Positions 22,508 through 32,960 of a DNA stretch of 64,000 bases are shown piece after piece. Under the pieces are notes generated by a model. That model saw only the letters and a list, made by a program, of their open reading frames with translations, did not search any database and was not told where the DNA came from. The stretch lies in assembly GCA_030704615.1 (NCBI GenBank), contig CM060734.1:1550001-1614000 (forward strand), read 5' to 3'. How positions within the stretch are numbered: the stretch's first letter is position 1; each line of letters starts with the position of its first letter. The stretch comes from Takakia lepidozioides. Lineage: Eukaryota; Streptophyta; Takakiopsida; Takakiales; Takakiaceae. The translations under genes and the position numbers were made by a program.

Positions 22508-22666
22508 AACTTTGTGGAACCCGACAAAAAGACATTGGCATCATGGGTTGACCAAGCTGTTAAGGAGGCTCTATTACCTCAAAATATTCGGGCTGGTTTT
22601 CGCACCACCGGAATTTGGCCTTTCAATCCTCATGCAATGGAGAGTAAAGTTGGACCTTCTGACTAA
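22508..22666 (+). pseudogene. C-terminal scrap of a DDE transposase (pogo/Tc1-like)
   Basis: On the plus strand, opposite to the surrounding gypsy, the frame reads FVEPDKKTLASWV, NIRAGFRTTGIWPFNPHAM and then a stop. The GFR-TGIWPFNP motif is the usual ending of pogo/Tigger-type DDE transposases. It looks like a small fragment inserted or recombined between the gag and reverse transcriptase regions. Confidence 0.5.
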
Positions 22667-22989
22667 AGCCATTGGTGCTGCTGGTGCAACTGGTTGTCCA
22701 AACTGGGATGGTCCTGCTGCTGCTGGCTGTGGTGATGTTGGGATTGTCAAAGCTAGTGGTGTTGTTGGTGTTTGTCTTCCAAACAATGATTCAAAGCTAG
22801 GAGGTCCTTGTCCCAATGATAGCCGTCTTCCAGCTGCTATCCCTACTAAGCTTAATGAATCTTTAAAAGCTTTGAGTGCAGTCCTGGTTATCCTTTCTGG
22901 AGAAGTAGTTTCACTTCTTTCACCTTCTTCACTCAGAATATTCTCAAATCTTTCTTCTAATATTTCAGCAAAACCTCAATTTGGACTTG

Positions 22990-23300
22990 TTACTGTAGAA
23001 GGTCCTTCAGATCTTTCTTGTGGTAACCATTCACCAAGTGCATTACTGGCACTCTTTCTGGTGTAGTGTTCTCACTTTCCAACGATCCGATTTCCTGATC
23101 CTTTGGTTTATCATTGTCAATTTGTCGTGATGTCTCGCCTTGAATAATATTCAAGTTTTGTAATTCTGGGAACTCTTTTCTCAACCGAGCTTCCCTTTCT
23201 GCAGCATATTTCTCTATTCTTTCAGCTTTGTCTTGCTTAGCTTTTTCTTTAATTTCCTCATTCATTCCCACATCATATACAAAATTCTTTTTCAGCACCC
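22990..23300 (-). pseudogene. Gypsy gag N-terminal remnant
   Basis: The minus strand encodes a Lys/Glu-rich helical stretch (EEIKEKAKQDKAERIEKYAA) followed by a polar linker, just downstream of the primer-binding site. This is where gag begins in LTR elements. No zinc knuckle remains. Confidence 0.5.
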
Positions 23301-23440
23301 TTTAATCAGCCTTGGTATGTCAGTAAAGAAAAATTATAGTGGTCTCTACCTTTTCTCCAAGATTTACCCTATCTTGCCAGAATCCGTATCACGACTTAAT
23401 TTTCCTTTACTGAGGTTCACTTGAACTCAACATACCGTTA

Positions 23441-23459
23441 GTCCCCAGTATGGTCGCCA
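23441..23459 (-). other. Primer-binding site of the minus-strand gypsy element
   Basis: On the minus strand TGGCGACCATACTGGGGAC follows the LTR end (...TTAACA) after two bases. The plus-strand element at 58073 has the same site, so both are primed by the same tRNA, which is not initiator Met-tRNA. Confidence 0.7.
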
Positions 23460-23461
23460 AA

Positions 23462-24100
23462 TGTTAACTGCTGGTTTATGACTTAGACAAAACAGGCTAT
23501 CAGCACTAATGCCCATTTCCCAAGACATGCAACAGAGGTTGTCCGACGGTATGCTTTCAGAAACGATTACAAAGTAATCGTTTTAAGGATAGCCAAACCA
23601 TGGACGTTGTATGAATCAATATCTCTACAGGTTGTTTAATCCTATTGATTAAGCCCAACCTACAGTCTCTTTGGCCTAAAAGTTCTTAGTCGAAAAGACT
23701 GAAGCCTCTTTGTTCATACAATCAGATGGTAGTCAAGACAAAACAAGAACTATTCTGAGATGATACACATTCTCACCATCTCACGTTCTCTCATAATGCA
23801 CATTCTCTCCATCTCACGTTCACTCTACACAGAGATACTTCGAATAACATGGCTTTACTTCAGAGTTCATCACATCATCGCAGAAGTACACATTGAATCA
23901 CTCTGAGTCCACTGAATACACACTGATCACTGATACCTTCTAAGTTGCGTGCAGCCTTTTTATACAATGCTCGAAAGAGCCGTTACAGCCTGTAGTCGTT
24001 AATGACCGTTTGCCTAACTGCCTACGCAATCTAAAGGGTTTGCTAAAAAAGTGACTCGTTGTAGTGGTCGTGTGCTATAGTGGTAAACGGTCCACTACTT
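23462..24100 (-). repeat. LTR (partial) of the minus-strand gypsy element
   Basis: The LTR boundary TGTTAACTG starts at 23462 on the plus strand. A TATA box TATAAAAA lies on the minus strand at 23964-23957, in the right orientation. The distal LTR boundary is not clear and may extend toward 24.7 kb. Confidence 0.55.
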
Positions 24101-24769
24101 CCTCTATTAGTAAAAGCCGATGCTAACGTGGCCGTGTGATATCGTGGTTCACGGCCCACGGATGCTACACTACCCACTACTGCTCCCGTGGTAATGTACC
24201 CTTGTTCCGCCATTTGCTAAGTACCGCGTACTTAGTCTTTTCTGCTCGTGACCAGGTAGTGTATACCAATCCCCATCCGGTATGTCCCGTCGTGACCCTC
24301 GCTGTCTGGCCCTCGTAGCTTAGCCGTTATCACAAGCCCTCGGCGAAGGAGGGGCATTGGGAGAGGAAGATTTCTCCTCTTCTTCCTAGGCTCGGCAGGT
24401 GCCTTGTGAAGGGATTAAAACAAGTCCCGGCTATAGGCGGCTCGGGGGCCTAGGCGGTAGGAATTAGACAATAAAAACACAAAGACTTGGAAGGTAGTTA
24501 CTGAGTAGATTGTGGGATACCGTATGACTTAGAAACGCAAACTCGCCCTGTGAAGAGGAGTACGTGATTTCTCTTTGCCGGTAGGACTTAGATAGTGATC
24601 ATAGCCACCATATACGACCACAGATCCCCTACACTAACCGCAGTCGGGTAGGCGGTTCAGTGAACCCAATCTACACCGCAACTTACCACGACCCCCCTAG
24701 ACTACTATGTCGTCATCCCAACCGCGCGCGCTCAGGGCTCGTCAGTCGCTTGTAATTTAATATTTTGTT
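24101..24769. other. No gene recognised; possibly distal LTR sequence
   Basis: There are GTGGTTCACGGCCCACGG-type short inverted repeats and low-information sequence, and no coding evidence. Confidence 0.4.
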
Positions 24770-25470
24770 AAATTAAGCGACCGCCTATATTGGCGGTCGC
24801 CGGTAATTTATTAATTTTTAAATGAAGCGACTGCCCATACTGGCGGTCGTTTGTATTTTATTATATTTTAAAATAAGCGACCGCCTATATTGGCGGTCGG
24901 TTGAAGTTTATTATGTTTTAAATGAAGCGACCGCCCAGATTGGCGGTCGCTTGCACTTTATTATATTATATTATATTATTATATCTTTAATATATTCTAT
25001 AAAAATACAGCGACCGCCATGTGGCGGTCGCTATAGTTTTTTTTTTAAAATTTAGCGACCGCCATTTAGCAGCAGTCGCTTATTTTTTTTTAATTCTTAA
25101 ATAAAGCGACTGTCGTTTGGCAGTCGCTTCTTCAGTAAATTTTTGAAAAATGCAGCGACCCCCATGGGCGGCGGTCGCTTGATTTGATTTTGATTCTTAA
25201 ATTAAGCGACCGCAGTTTGGCGGTCGCTTACTTAGTATATTTCTTAAAATGAAGCGACTGCTGTTTAGCGGCGGTCGCTCATTTTTTTTTTGAATCTTGA
25301 ATCAAGCGACCGCCAGTTATTTAATATATATTTTTAAAATGTAGCGACCGCCATGTGGCGGTCGCTCTTCTTGTTTTATAAATATAGCGACCGCCATGGG
25401 GCGGTCACGTGTTTTTTATTTTTTTGGAAATCCAGGGACCCGCCGTGTGACGGGTTTTTTTTTTTTTAAT
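24770..25470. repeat. Array of AGCGACCGCC/GGCGGTCGCT hairpins
   Basis: About 12 imperfect palindromes (AGCGACCGCC, 3-8 bases, GGCGGTCGCT) are spaced roughly every 55-65 bp by AT-rich linkers (TTTATTATATTTTAAA-like). The arms are conserved and compensating variants occur (for example GCGACTGCC with GGCAGTCGC). It lies upstream of a TATA box at 25687. Confidence 0.9.
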
Positions 25471-25686
25471 CATGAAGCGGCGTCTGGCCAGCCACGTGGC
25501 GAGGTGCCACGGGTCAGAAACAAATGGGATGGGGGGAGGTTGTTTTGAACCCTTGACCTCTCCCATGTGGGTGCGTGTGGCGAGGTGCGACTGGCCAGTG
25601 GCGCCGCGTGACACGTGGCAAGGCGCCACTGGCCTGTCGTGCCTTTTCAGGCATAATGTCATTTGGGGGTGGGGCTGGTGGGCGCC

Positions 25687-25694
25687 TATATAAA
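25687..25694 (+). promoter_or_regulatory. TATA box candidate
   Basis: TATATAAA follows a GC-rich region and precedes the small ORF at 26016 by about 320 bp. It could serve that ORF or belong to an unrecognised LTR. Confidence 0.5.
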
Positions 25695-26015
25695 CCATTC
25701 CCCCCTCATTTTCTGATCACTTTTGCCCATCTCGTGGTGCGGTTCCTTGGCATCTTGTAGTCCTTTCGGACTTCGTTGCTTGGCACTGCCAACGGGAGGT
25801 GCAAAGGTGATTATTTGGGGAAGGGGGGGGTGGTGTCGGTTTTATATTGGTCAGTCCCATACCCTTGTTCACGGTTCAATCATCGTATCACCATTTTGCC
25901 ATTTTTTGGATCTTCGGTGGCCTATTTTTTTGCAGAAACTACGAAGACACCATCCACACGCGTCCATTGCCGTTTTCTAAGGTTTTGTCCCCTGTACTGG
26001 GCAAAGGTTTATACA

Positions 26016-26398
26016 ATGTCGGGGGTTGTGAATTCAAGTTCTGGGGCGGGGTCGTCTGGGGGTCGGAGGAAGAGAAAACGTGCCCACGAGTGGGTAGCCA
26101 GGTCAACAAGCTAGACTACCCGGGACCGGATGCCTTGGATAGGGTGAAAGAAGTGGTAGTGGATTATTTCGAGGGTAGGGACATGATGAGGCTGGAGAGT
26201 GCTTATGTCAGGCATGGATGGGAGGGGTTTCAGATTTTCCAGCAGAATATGGAGAGGAAAATGACGAACATTTTGGCGGGGGTTAAGTGGATGGCAGACA
26301 GGGGGTCGCGGCCCTTTGCCTTGAGGGCAGGGGGGTCGGGACACAAGAGGGGCTGCCCCTGTGGTGGGGGCAATAGCAGCGATAGGTATGGGGGCTGA
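26016..26398 (+). pseudogene. Small unrecognised gene, probably frameshifted
   Basis: The ATG at 26016 opens SGVVNSSSG followed by a basic RRKRKRAHEWVA stretch that looks like a nuclear localisation signal. It hits a stop at about 26112. The neighbouring frame then gives a coherent helical segment (DALDRVKEVVVDYFEG ... GWEGFQIFQQNMERKMT) up to 26398. One indel near 26105 would join them. No known domain is recognised. The TATA box at 25687 and its position just before a gypsy LTR leave open a host gene or an unknown element ORF. Confidence 0.4.
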
Positions 26399-26721
26399 AG
26401 CACCCTTGAGTGCCCAAGGCACTCAAGGAGGCGGAGGCGCTCACTAGGTGGAGCCCCGCACACCGGGTTGCGGTGGGGGTGGCTCCACAAGGGGTGGTGG
26501 TAGCTTAACGGGACTTAGTGGGGGTGGCATAGGACTCACCATGGGGTGGAGACCTCGAGGTGGGAGTCGTGGGGAGTCTTGGGACTCATCACGGTCCATA
26601 AGGGCCGTGGTGAGTGGGCCAAGACTCACCGCGACTCATCACCGGGAGTCGAGGGTTTTCGTGGTGGTTCGCCATAAAATGGCATGGCTGGTTGTGAAAC
26701 CCCCGCGGACAGCTACAGAAG

Positions 26722-26730
26722 TATATATAA
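26722..26730 (+). promoter_or_regulatory. LTR TATA box
   Basis: TATATATAA lies about 300 bp upstream of the LTR end, as expected for the U3 promoter of a plant LTR element. Confidence 0.65.
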
Positions 26731-27032
26731 GGGGAGTAGTGACCCCGAGAACGGTGCAAGCCCGTTGGTGACCAAAAACTAGTGAGTAAGCGAGCAAGCC
26801 GGAAAGCGACCAAAGAGTGGGGAGCTGTTCCGGACTGCCATCTACCAAAGGGAATTCTCCTAGTCCCAAATAAGTGGAGGGTTTAGTGGGAAGCGAAGGG
26901 GGACCGTTATGTCCCGGTGAGCAGCCAAAGCTCCAAGTTGGCCCGGGCGGCCAGGTTGGGAGTCAGGCGCGCGCATCAAAGCGAGTAACTATGACTTGAA
27001 GGGGAGCTTACCGAAGTGAGGTGCGCGACACT

Positions 27033-27044
27033 TGGTATCAGAGC
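27033..27044 (+). other. Primer-binding site (initiator Met-tRNA)
   Basis: TGGTATCAGAGC, two bases after the LTR end CA, is the classical plant initiator Met-tRNA primer-binding site. Confidence 0.92.
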
Positions 27045-27085
27045 TTAGAGTTCAGTACGCGATAGTCCTTGGGATTGGCCTCATC

Positions 27086-28042
27086 ATGGGGTCCGGCAAG
27101 CCGAAGCGAAAGCGGAACGGCCCAAAAGATGATGATCCTGGTGAGCCCGATGGGGGCGACGTGTCACCGAGGCGGCCGTTTGAGGAAGCGATGCATGTTT
27201 CCGAAAACGAGGCCGCTCAAGAGCGGGAGGAATCCGAGGAGTCGGAGCCCGAGGAATCCTTGAGAGCTCCGACAAACCAAGAGATGCCTCCCATGCCGGC
27301 AGCCTTTTGGGAAGGGTTGTTGGCGCAGTTTGGCGGGACGTTGAAAGACGTGTTGAAGGCGGCTAATGCCACTTCCACTCAGGCAAAGTTTAAGGTGAAG
27401 CCTAAGGAACCCGGCACCTTCGAGGGTGTCCGAAATCGGAAGGCACTCAATACCTGGCTCCTGGAGCTAGAGCAGTACTTCCGGGCGGCCAAGTTGAGTG
27501 ACGAGGATCGGGTGGAAGTGGCTCCCACCTATTTGAGGGGCTATGCTCAACAATGGTGGCAGAAACGCCTTCACGACCGAGGTCCAAGCCCAGAAACCTT
27601 GGACTGGAGTGGGTTCAAGAAATTGATGAAGAGACAGTTTGTGCCCCTCAACGCGTCCTGGCTTGCCCGGGACAAGATGAGGAATTTGAAGCAAACAGAT
27701 GACATTCGGGGGTATGTCCAGGCTTTCAATGTGCTGTTGCTCGAAGTCGCGGACATGGCAGAACCAGAAATGGTCTTCAACTTTGTGGCGGGACTGGCCC
27801 CATAGGCCAGGCGGAAGTTGGAGGAGAAGCCACCCGAGACTTTGAACGAGGCAATTGAGAGGGCTGAATGTTTCTCAGATGTCCCTAGGGGTGAGAGACA
27901 AGGCCGTACGGAGCTGAACCACAAGAAGACCCGACGGGAAGGTGACTCCTCCCGACCGGAAAAGAAGTGGGATAGGCCACGCGGCAACAATGGCACGTGG
28001 AAATCGAAGGGAGGGCCTTCACACGCGGCGCCGGCGTCATGA
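27086..28042 (+). pseudogene. Gypsy gag (capsid), with premature TAG
   Basis: From the ATG at 27086: a basic start, an acidic linker, then a retrotransposon gag capsid domain with LNTWLLELEQYF, YLRGYAQQWW, FKKLMKRQFVP and NFVAGLAP. A TAG at 27803 interrupts the frame, which then continues unchanged (ARRKLEEKPPETLNEAIERAE) to the basic tail ending at 28042. The zinc knuckle that should follow is found inverted at 28275-28317. Gag forms the cytoplasmic particle of the retrotransposon. Confidence 0.9.
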
Positions 28043-28390
28043 AGGAGTGCGACGCTCCTGTGTCCACCAACAACGACACGTTAGTTCCGGATATTATCCC
28101 ATCCACGAACAATAACTGACTCCCTTTACGCAGGGGGCCAGTTTCCTGATACAACTCACAAGAATAGTTGCCTACCTTGCAAGTCCTGGCGACCACCGCT
28201 TCCACCAAGCGACTGATGGTATCTTCCGACAGCTCCGTGGTTGCCCGAGTCATGTTCAATTGTCGAGGTTTCGTGCACTTCTTGGCCATGTGTCCGGGCT
28301 CCCCGCAATTGAAACACACTCCATCAAAGGTCGCCTTCTGTCCGCCATAAGCCGCTCCACCCGCTTTTCTTTTCGAAGCACCGGGCGCCG
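28026..28390 (-). pseudogene. Inverted zinc-knuckle/protease segment of the gypsy element
   Basis: On the minus strand, between plus-strand gag and pol, lie the gag zinc knuckle CFNCGEPGHMAKKC (28317-28276) and the protease active site LVDTGASHSFM (near 28060). Flipping about 360 bp restores the order gag-knuckle-protease-RT. Its upstream join would read SHAAP/GASKRKAGG, and its downstream join would meet LGLPTSDVGASIEV. A GGCGCC hexamer occurs at each breakpoint (about 28028 and 28384). Confidence 0.85.
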
Positions 28391-28395
28391 CAAAG

Positions 28396-28880
28396 TTGGG
28401 ACTCCCGACAAGTGACGTGGGGGCCTCTATTGAGGTGCGTTCTGCCAAAGGAGAACCACAGTTGGCGACAAGGTTGGCGTTTAATGTTCCTCTTCAACTG
28501 GGGAGTTGGGAGGGACGTGAGAACTTCACCATCTGCGAGATCGATGGAGTAGATCTCATTTTGGGGATGACCTTTTTGAGCAAATCCGGAGCGGTCATAG
28601 ATGGCCGCAAGAGAGTAGTCACGCTACCATGTGGGAATGGTGGCGAGGTCTTACGAGTGTCGAAAACGCCCAAATCCGTGGGAGGGCGAATAAACCTTCT
28701 GTCAGCAAGGGAGTGGGCCGTGGAGGAGGCACACGAACCCCAGTTTTTGCTTTACATTAGAGAAGTGAAGGGAGAAGGCGATGGGGAGCCGAGCCCAGAT
28801 TGGATCAAGGGGATTTTGGAGAAATACCAGGATGTGATGCCAAGGATTTACCAAGCGGCTTGCCACCGCGAAGAGGAGTT
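28396..28880 (+). pseudogene. Gypsy protease C-terminal half and linker
   Basis: The frame reads LGLPTSDVGASIEV, then IDGVDLILGMTFL, which is the C-terminal ILGMDFL-like strand of retropepsin, then a linker into the polymerase. The catalytic half is in the inverted segment to the left. A one-base deletion near 28841 (DVMP/KDLP) puts the following polymerase in another frame. Confidence 0.85.
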
Positions 28881-30190
28881 GACCACAAGATTGAGGTGAT
28901 ACCGGGATCGGAACCGCCTACCAAGGCGCCCTACCGGTTGAGCCACAGAGAGTTGGTCGAGCTGAAGACTCAGCTCAAGGATCTAATGTCAAAGGGGTAC
29001 ATCCGGCCGAGTAAGTCACCTTACGGAGCCCCGGTGCTATTCGCAGACAAGAAGGATGGGACGCTGCGGATGTGTGTCGATTACAGGGCTTTGAATAAGG
29101 TGACTATTAAAAACCGGTACCCTTTGCCAAGGATCGACGACCTTTTCGACCGGTTGGCAGGAGCGAAGTATTTCAGCCGGATCGACTTGCGCTCCGGCTA
29201 TCATCAAATTCGGGTGGCGGAAAGAGATGAGGAGAAGACCGCGTGCAGGACAAGGTATGGTTCATATGAGTTCTTGGTGATGCCTTTTGGGCTCACCAAT
29301 GCACCAGCGACATTTAGCACGCTGATGAACAGCCTTTTTCAGGAGTGGTTGGATGACTTTGTGATCGTGTACATCGACGACATCTTGGTGTACTCGAAAA
29401 CAAAGGAGGAGCACCTGGAGCACCTCAAAAGGGTGTTTCAAAAATTGCGAGAAGGGAAGCTGTATGCCAAAGTTTCAAAGTGCGAATTCGGGGTCACGAA
29501 AGTGAAGTTCTTGGGGCATGTGATTACACAGGATGGGATCAAAATGGATGACAGAAAAGTGAGGGCGATCTTGGACTGGGAGCCTCCGACTTCGGTCCCG
29601 GGAGTGCGTTCCTTCCTAGGACTCGCCTCCTATTACCGGAAGTATGTGAGAAATTTCACCAAGATCGTGGGGCCGCTGTCGGACCTTCTGTGTAAATCTA
29701 AAGTCTGGGCATGGAACACCTTTTGTGGCCAAGCCTTTGCTGAATTGAAGCAGCGGATGGCGGAAGCTCCAGTCTTGAAAATCCCGGAGTTCGATCGTCC
29801 GTTCGAGATACATACAGATGCGTCGGACTTTGCGATTGGGGGTGTACTGATGCAAGATGGACGTCCAGTGGCTTACGAAAGTAAGAAACTGAATGAAGTG
29901 GAGCGACGGTGGCCGACGCACGAGAAAGAGATGAAGGCGGTGGTGCACTGTCTTGAGCTCTGGCGCCACTATGTTGGTTCCAACCCAGTGAAGGTGTTCA
30001 CGGACAATGTCACGGTGAAGTATTTTGCCACGCAGCCCAAGTTGTCCCCAAAACAACTTAGGTGGCAAACTTTGGCGGTGTTCGACGTGGATATCCAGTA
30101 CAAACCGGGGCGAGACAACGTGGTGGCCGATGCTTTAAGTAGAAAGCACTCAACAGCTCTCAACACAGATGTTAGTTGTTCCTCAAAATG
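28842..30190 (+). pseudogene. Gypsy reverse transcriptase-RNase H (integrase missing)
   Basis: A long open frame carries [32 protein letters not shown], the motif [27 protein letters not shown] and the catalytic [10 protein letters not shown]. The connection [11 protein letters not shown], RNase H ([31 protein letters not shown]) and [11 protein letters not shown] follow. All reverse transcriptase catalytic residues are present. The frame then runs into unrelated sequence and stops near 30224, so integrase is lost by truncation. The motif set resembles plant chromoviruses. Confidence 0.93.
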
Positions 30191-30240
30191 TCCCATCCGA
30201 TCATTGTTAGTGGATCAATGGTAGAACATGGCTGTTCGCT

Positions 30241-30890
30241 TAGGTTTTGTTTTAATTCTAAATGTTTTAATTGGTTTTTGGGTTGGATTCCTATGTGCCG
30301 TTGGAATTAGGGTTACCGTTCGGGGTTTCTGGCTTCCGTTTCTGCTTTGGGGTTTGAGGTTTGGGGTTTGGGGTTTATCATTGTGGGCATGGGTTTTCGG
30401 TTTATGGTTTTACATGGGGGTTTGAAATTTGGGTTGTGGGATCAGTGTTTGTAGTTATGGTTTCCCCATGTTTCCCCAGGTATAGAATTTGTCATCAATG
30501 CCGTGTTTGCCGTACAATCAACTTTATTTCAGTCCGTGCATCCTCCACTGGACTCACGTTCATCCCACATTCATCCATCATCCATCCATCACCTTCTTTC
30601 ATTCATCCATGCCTCTTTCATCCGTCCATTTTTTATGACATGCTCATCCCACATTGCATGCATGGAGCACGACATGGAATGGTCCCTGGCTGCCTACGTG
30701 AATTTGAATTAAGAACAGTTTGCGTCCACGGCAATAGGCCTTGTATTACCTCGGCTGTAAGCTCTGCTTCCCTAATCTGCTCACGCTTAAAATCTGCTCA
30801 CGCTTAAGGAATTCTGCTCACGCTTAAGGGATTTTGCTCACGGTTAGTGTGCAAAGCTTGAGCGTGCTCACACGGTAGCTACCCTCTCCA
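30241..30890 (+). repeat. Dispersed ~640-bp repeat, copy 1
   Basis: It starts near TTTTAATTGGTTTTTGGGTTG, passes a GGGGTTTGGGGTTT G-rich run, a pyrimidine CATCCATC region and GCATGCATGGAGCACGACAT, and ends with CTGCTCACGCTTAAGG repeats and CACGGTAGCTACCCT. A second copy in the same orientation is at 42262-42885. The nature of the repeat is unknown. Confidence 0.8.
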
Positions 30891-32222
30891 GAAAGGCCTC
30901 TCTTCGCTCATGATATGGCGGTACAATCATAGGTGAAAATAAACCTGTGTGGAGAGACATCTCACTCTCAACTCCAGAAAAAAGAAATCCAGGTATTGAG
31001 GATCAATGGCTAATATAATAAAATAGAAGGTTACTTATATATCCAGAATTCCAGTGGACATGTATCCTCATATCATTCAGCATGTTAAATTGTTTGTCTC
31101 CAATTTGCAGACTATTGGTATGGAGACATTATGCTGTAAAAAAAGCTAGAACCAGGTCATAAAAAAGCAAGAGACAAAGCCATATCATCCTTATGACCTG
31201 TAATCTTGATATAAGGCATCAACTTACGTCAGTTCAGTACAGACCAAAAAATAGTACATTGGCCAGATCATGTAGAGGGTATATACATATATTCCAGAAT
31301 GTCATCTTGTCAAAACCTAGCTCAAAATATCATGAGTTAGAAGGTCGAATGGAAATTACAAGCCTCTTCTTGCCCAAAAAGACACGGGCAACAAGTGTCC
31401 ATCATAACTTTTTACAGAAATAGTAGACATGTGTACAACCAGAAATCTGGTAGTGTAGTTTTAACATGTCCTTCAGTATAATTTATGTGTTTTGACCACC
31501 ATACATATTTCTTTCAGAGAAGATTCAGTCTGTGAACCATAAACAAGCTAGTCCAGTAAATCTATATTGGCTCTTGAGATGTACTCAACTTATAGCCACA
31601 TACAATCCCTGAGATACCTCATGTAGCCCAAAGTTTATAGCTCATCGGGGTATGATTTTTTTTTCCCAAAAGATTGTTCTGCATACCATTCTTGAGTAGT
31701 GAATGAATATTCAGTTTCAGAAAATGGGAACAAGGTACAGATATACCAAGTGTTCCTTCTAGCATAGTATGTAAGGAGGATAAGTGCCAATTTATCAAAA
31801 AGTAAGGAAAAGCCACAAATGGTGGTCTTCAACAAGAGTGTTTTATGTTCAGTATCCTACTGCAGGAACTGGTAGAAAGCAGAGATGCAAACCTATGTTG
31901 ACAGTCAGTCCAGCAGAGGTAAAATCTCTTCCCACATTACAATGTTTGGGAAGTCACAATCTGATAAAAGTGCCAATGTTTGTCAAACACCTAGGATTCA
32001 ATAGCTCTTCAGAAAAATGAACTCAGTAGTAGGGGACATGGAAGTTATCTGGTGAAGCAGCCATGAATAGCCACATCCATCAATTGAAGGTAGATGCCCT
32101 ATTCGATGGAGATGCATCAGCCCGTAGTCTTCATGTGCCTCTGTCTCAAATACCAACAAGCAAAACCAAATGTAGCTAAAAGAGCATGATTAAGGAAGGC
32201 GTGACAGACGAGAAGCCCTCAC
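30891..32222. other. No recognisable gene; AT-rich, transcript-like
   Basis: AT-rich sequence with short ORFs and no TE protein homology. Part may be introns or 3' exons of a minus-strand host gene starting at 32414; an open minus segment near 32155-32045 is compatible but unproven. Confidence 0.4.
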
Positions 32223-32414
32223 CTATACCGTCCCAAAAAGCACCACAAACCAATGTGGGTTAGTGAGGACGTACGAGGCGAGTAACAGGCTCTCATGCTT
32301 GCTATCGCTTTCAGATAGGCATTTCTGAACATGCAAATATACCACAAATGGAAGGCAGTACGTAAATCCTTGTACAAAAGCCTTGTAAGCTTGTGGCAGA
32401 GTAGCTTGAGACAT
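32223..32414 (-). CDS. Possible first coding exon of a host gene
   Basis: The ATG at 32414 on the minus strand opens a 63-residue frame (SQATLPQAYKAFVQGF ... LTNPHWFVVLFGTV). It has a hydrophobic stretch around residues 15-25 and another at 55-62, so it may be membrane-associated. The sequence upstream (32415-32580) looks like a pyrimidine-rich 5' leader, and a GTGAGG donor follows near 32216. I do not recognise the family. It could equally be a chance ORF. Confidence 0.3.
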   Translation of the reverse strand: MSQATLPQAYKAFVQGFTYCLPFVVYLHVQKCLSESDSKHESLLLASYVLTNPHWFVVLFGTV

Positions 32415-32960
32415 AGTGATAGCGTGCCCTCTTACGCTGCAGGCTGTAGTATGTAATCCTCAAACAACAGCAAAACACAGGCAATCTAACACAAGACTAA
32501 GGTGGACTGAGCGTGACTGAGACTCCCTGTGATAGATGAAGAGAAGAGAAGAAAACCGTGTCTTCTCTTTCAAGCTCTTATGGTATGCCCCGATCGCTGC
32601 GCGGCGACATGTTGTCGTTCATAACCATTGTCAGCGGTTTGTGCCAGGATCTCCTTCTCCATAGGGGTCGGGTGGCAGTAGATTATGAGCTTAGAGTAAA
32701 TCTCGTGGGTACTATGCCGAGCTCGTAAGCAATGTATCGTGTAAGTACTTTAGAGAACTCTGGCTCAAATGGAATTGCCACGTAGGTACAGAGTAGATGA
32801 CAATCATTCATCAGGTGTTTTATTTACTCAGCCTCTGTCCAAGGGCTAAAAAATGCAGGAAATGTCTGATGTCCTGACATATTTTGTTTGGGTATCAGCA
32901 AAAACCAGGCAGTAGAATGTCAACCATCCTGGAAGTAACCTAAAGCCCAAGATTTGAGAG
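32415..32960. other. Leader-like and non-coding sequence
   Basis: Contains a CTTCTCTTCTCTTC-type leader on the minus strand and otherwise no identifiable feature. Confidence 0.3.

Larger units (their letters stand above)
20320..24100 (-). mobile_element. Decayed Ty3/gypsy element (minus strand)
   Basis: From right to left: an LTR portion (from 23462 rightward), a primer-binding site (23459-23441), a gag remnant (23300-22990), a foreign transposase scrap (22508-22666), reverse transcriptase (22500-22050), connection and RNase H (21990-21250) and integrase (21000-20320). No left LTR is recognised. Frameshifts, stops and deletions in every domain show it is inactive. Confidence 0.85.
26400..30190 (+). 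mobile_element. Truncated Ty3/gypsy element with plant initiator-Met PBS
   Basis: The 5' LTR ends at 27030 (...GCGCGACA). Its TATA box is at 26722-26730 and the primer-binding site TGGTATCAGAGC is at 27033-27044, complementary to initiator Met-tRNA as in many plant LTR elements. Gag, protease, reverse transcriptase and RNase H follow. The body ends after DALSRK near 30165 with no integrase or 3' LTR. The left LTR edge is not determined. Confidence 0.85.

Noticed and set aside
24770-25470. CRISPR array
   Set aside because: Repeats are hairpins spaced by AT-rich linkers that resemble each other, not unique spacers. The unit arms vary, there are no cas genes, and the window is eukaryotic.
30355-30390. 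Telomeric repeat tract
   Set aside because: GGGGTTTGGGGTTT is short, irregular and part of a dispersed repeat found again at 42.36 kb; it is not a TTTAGGG array.
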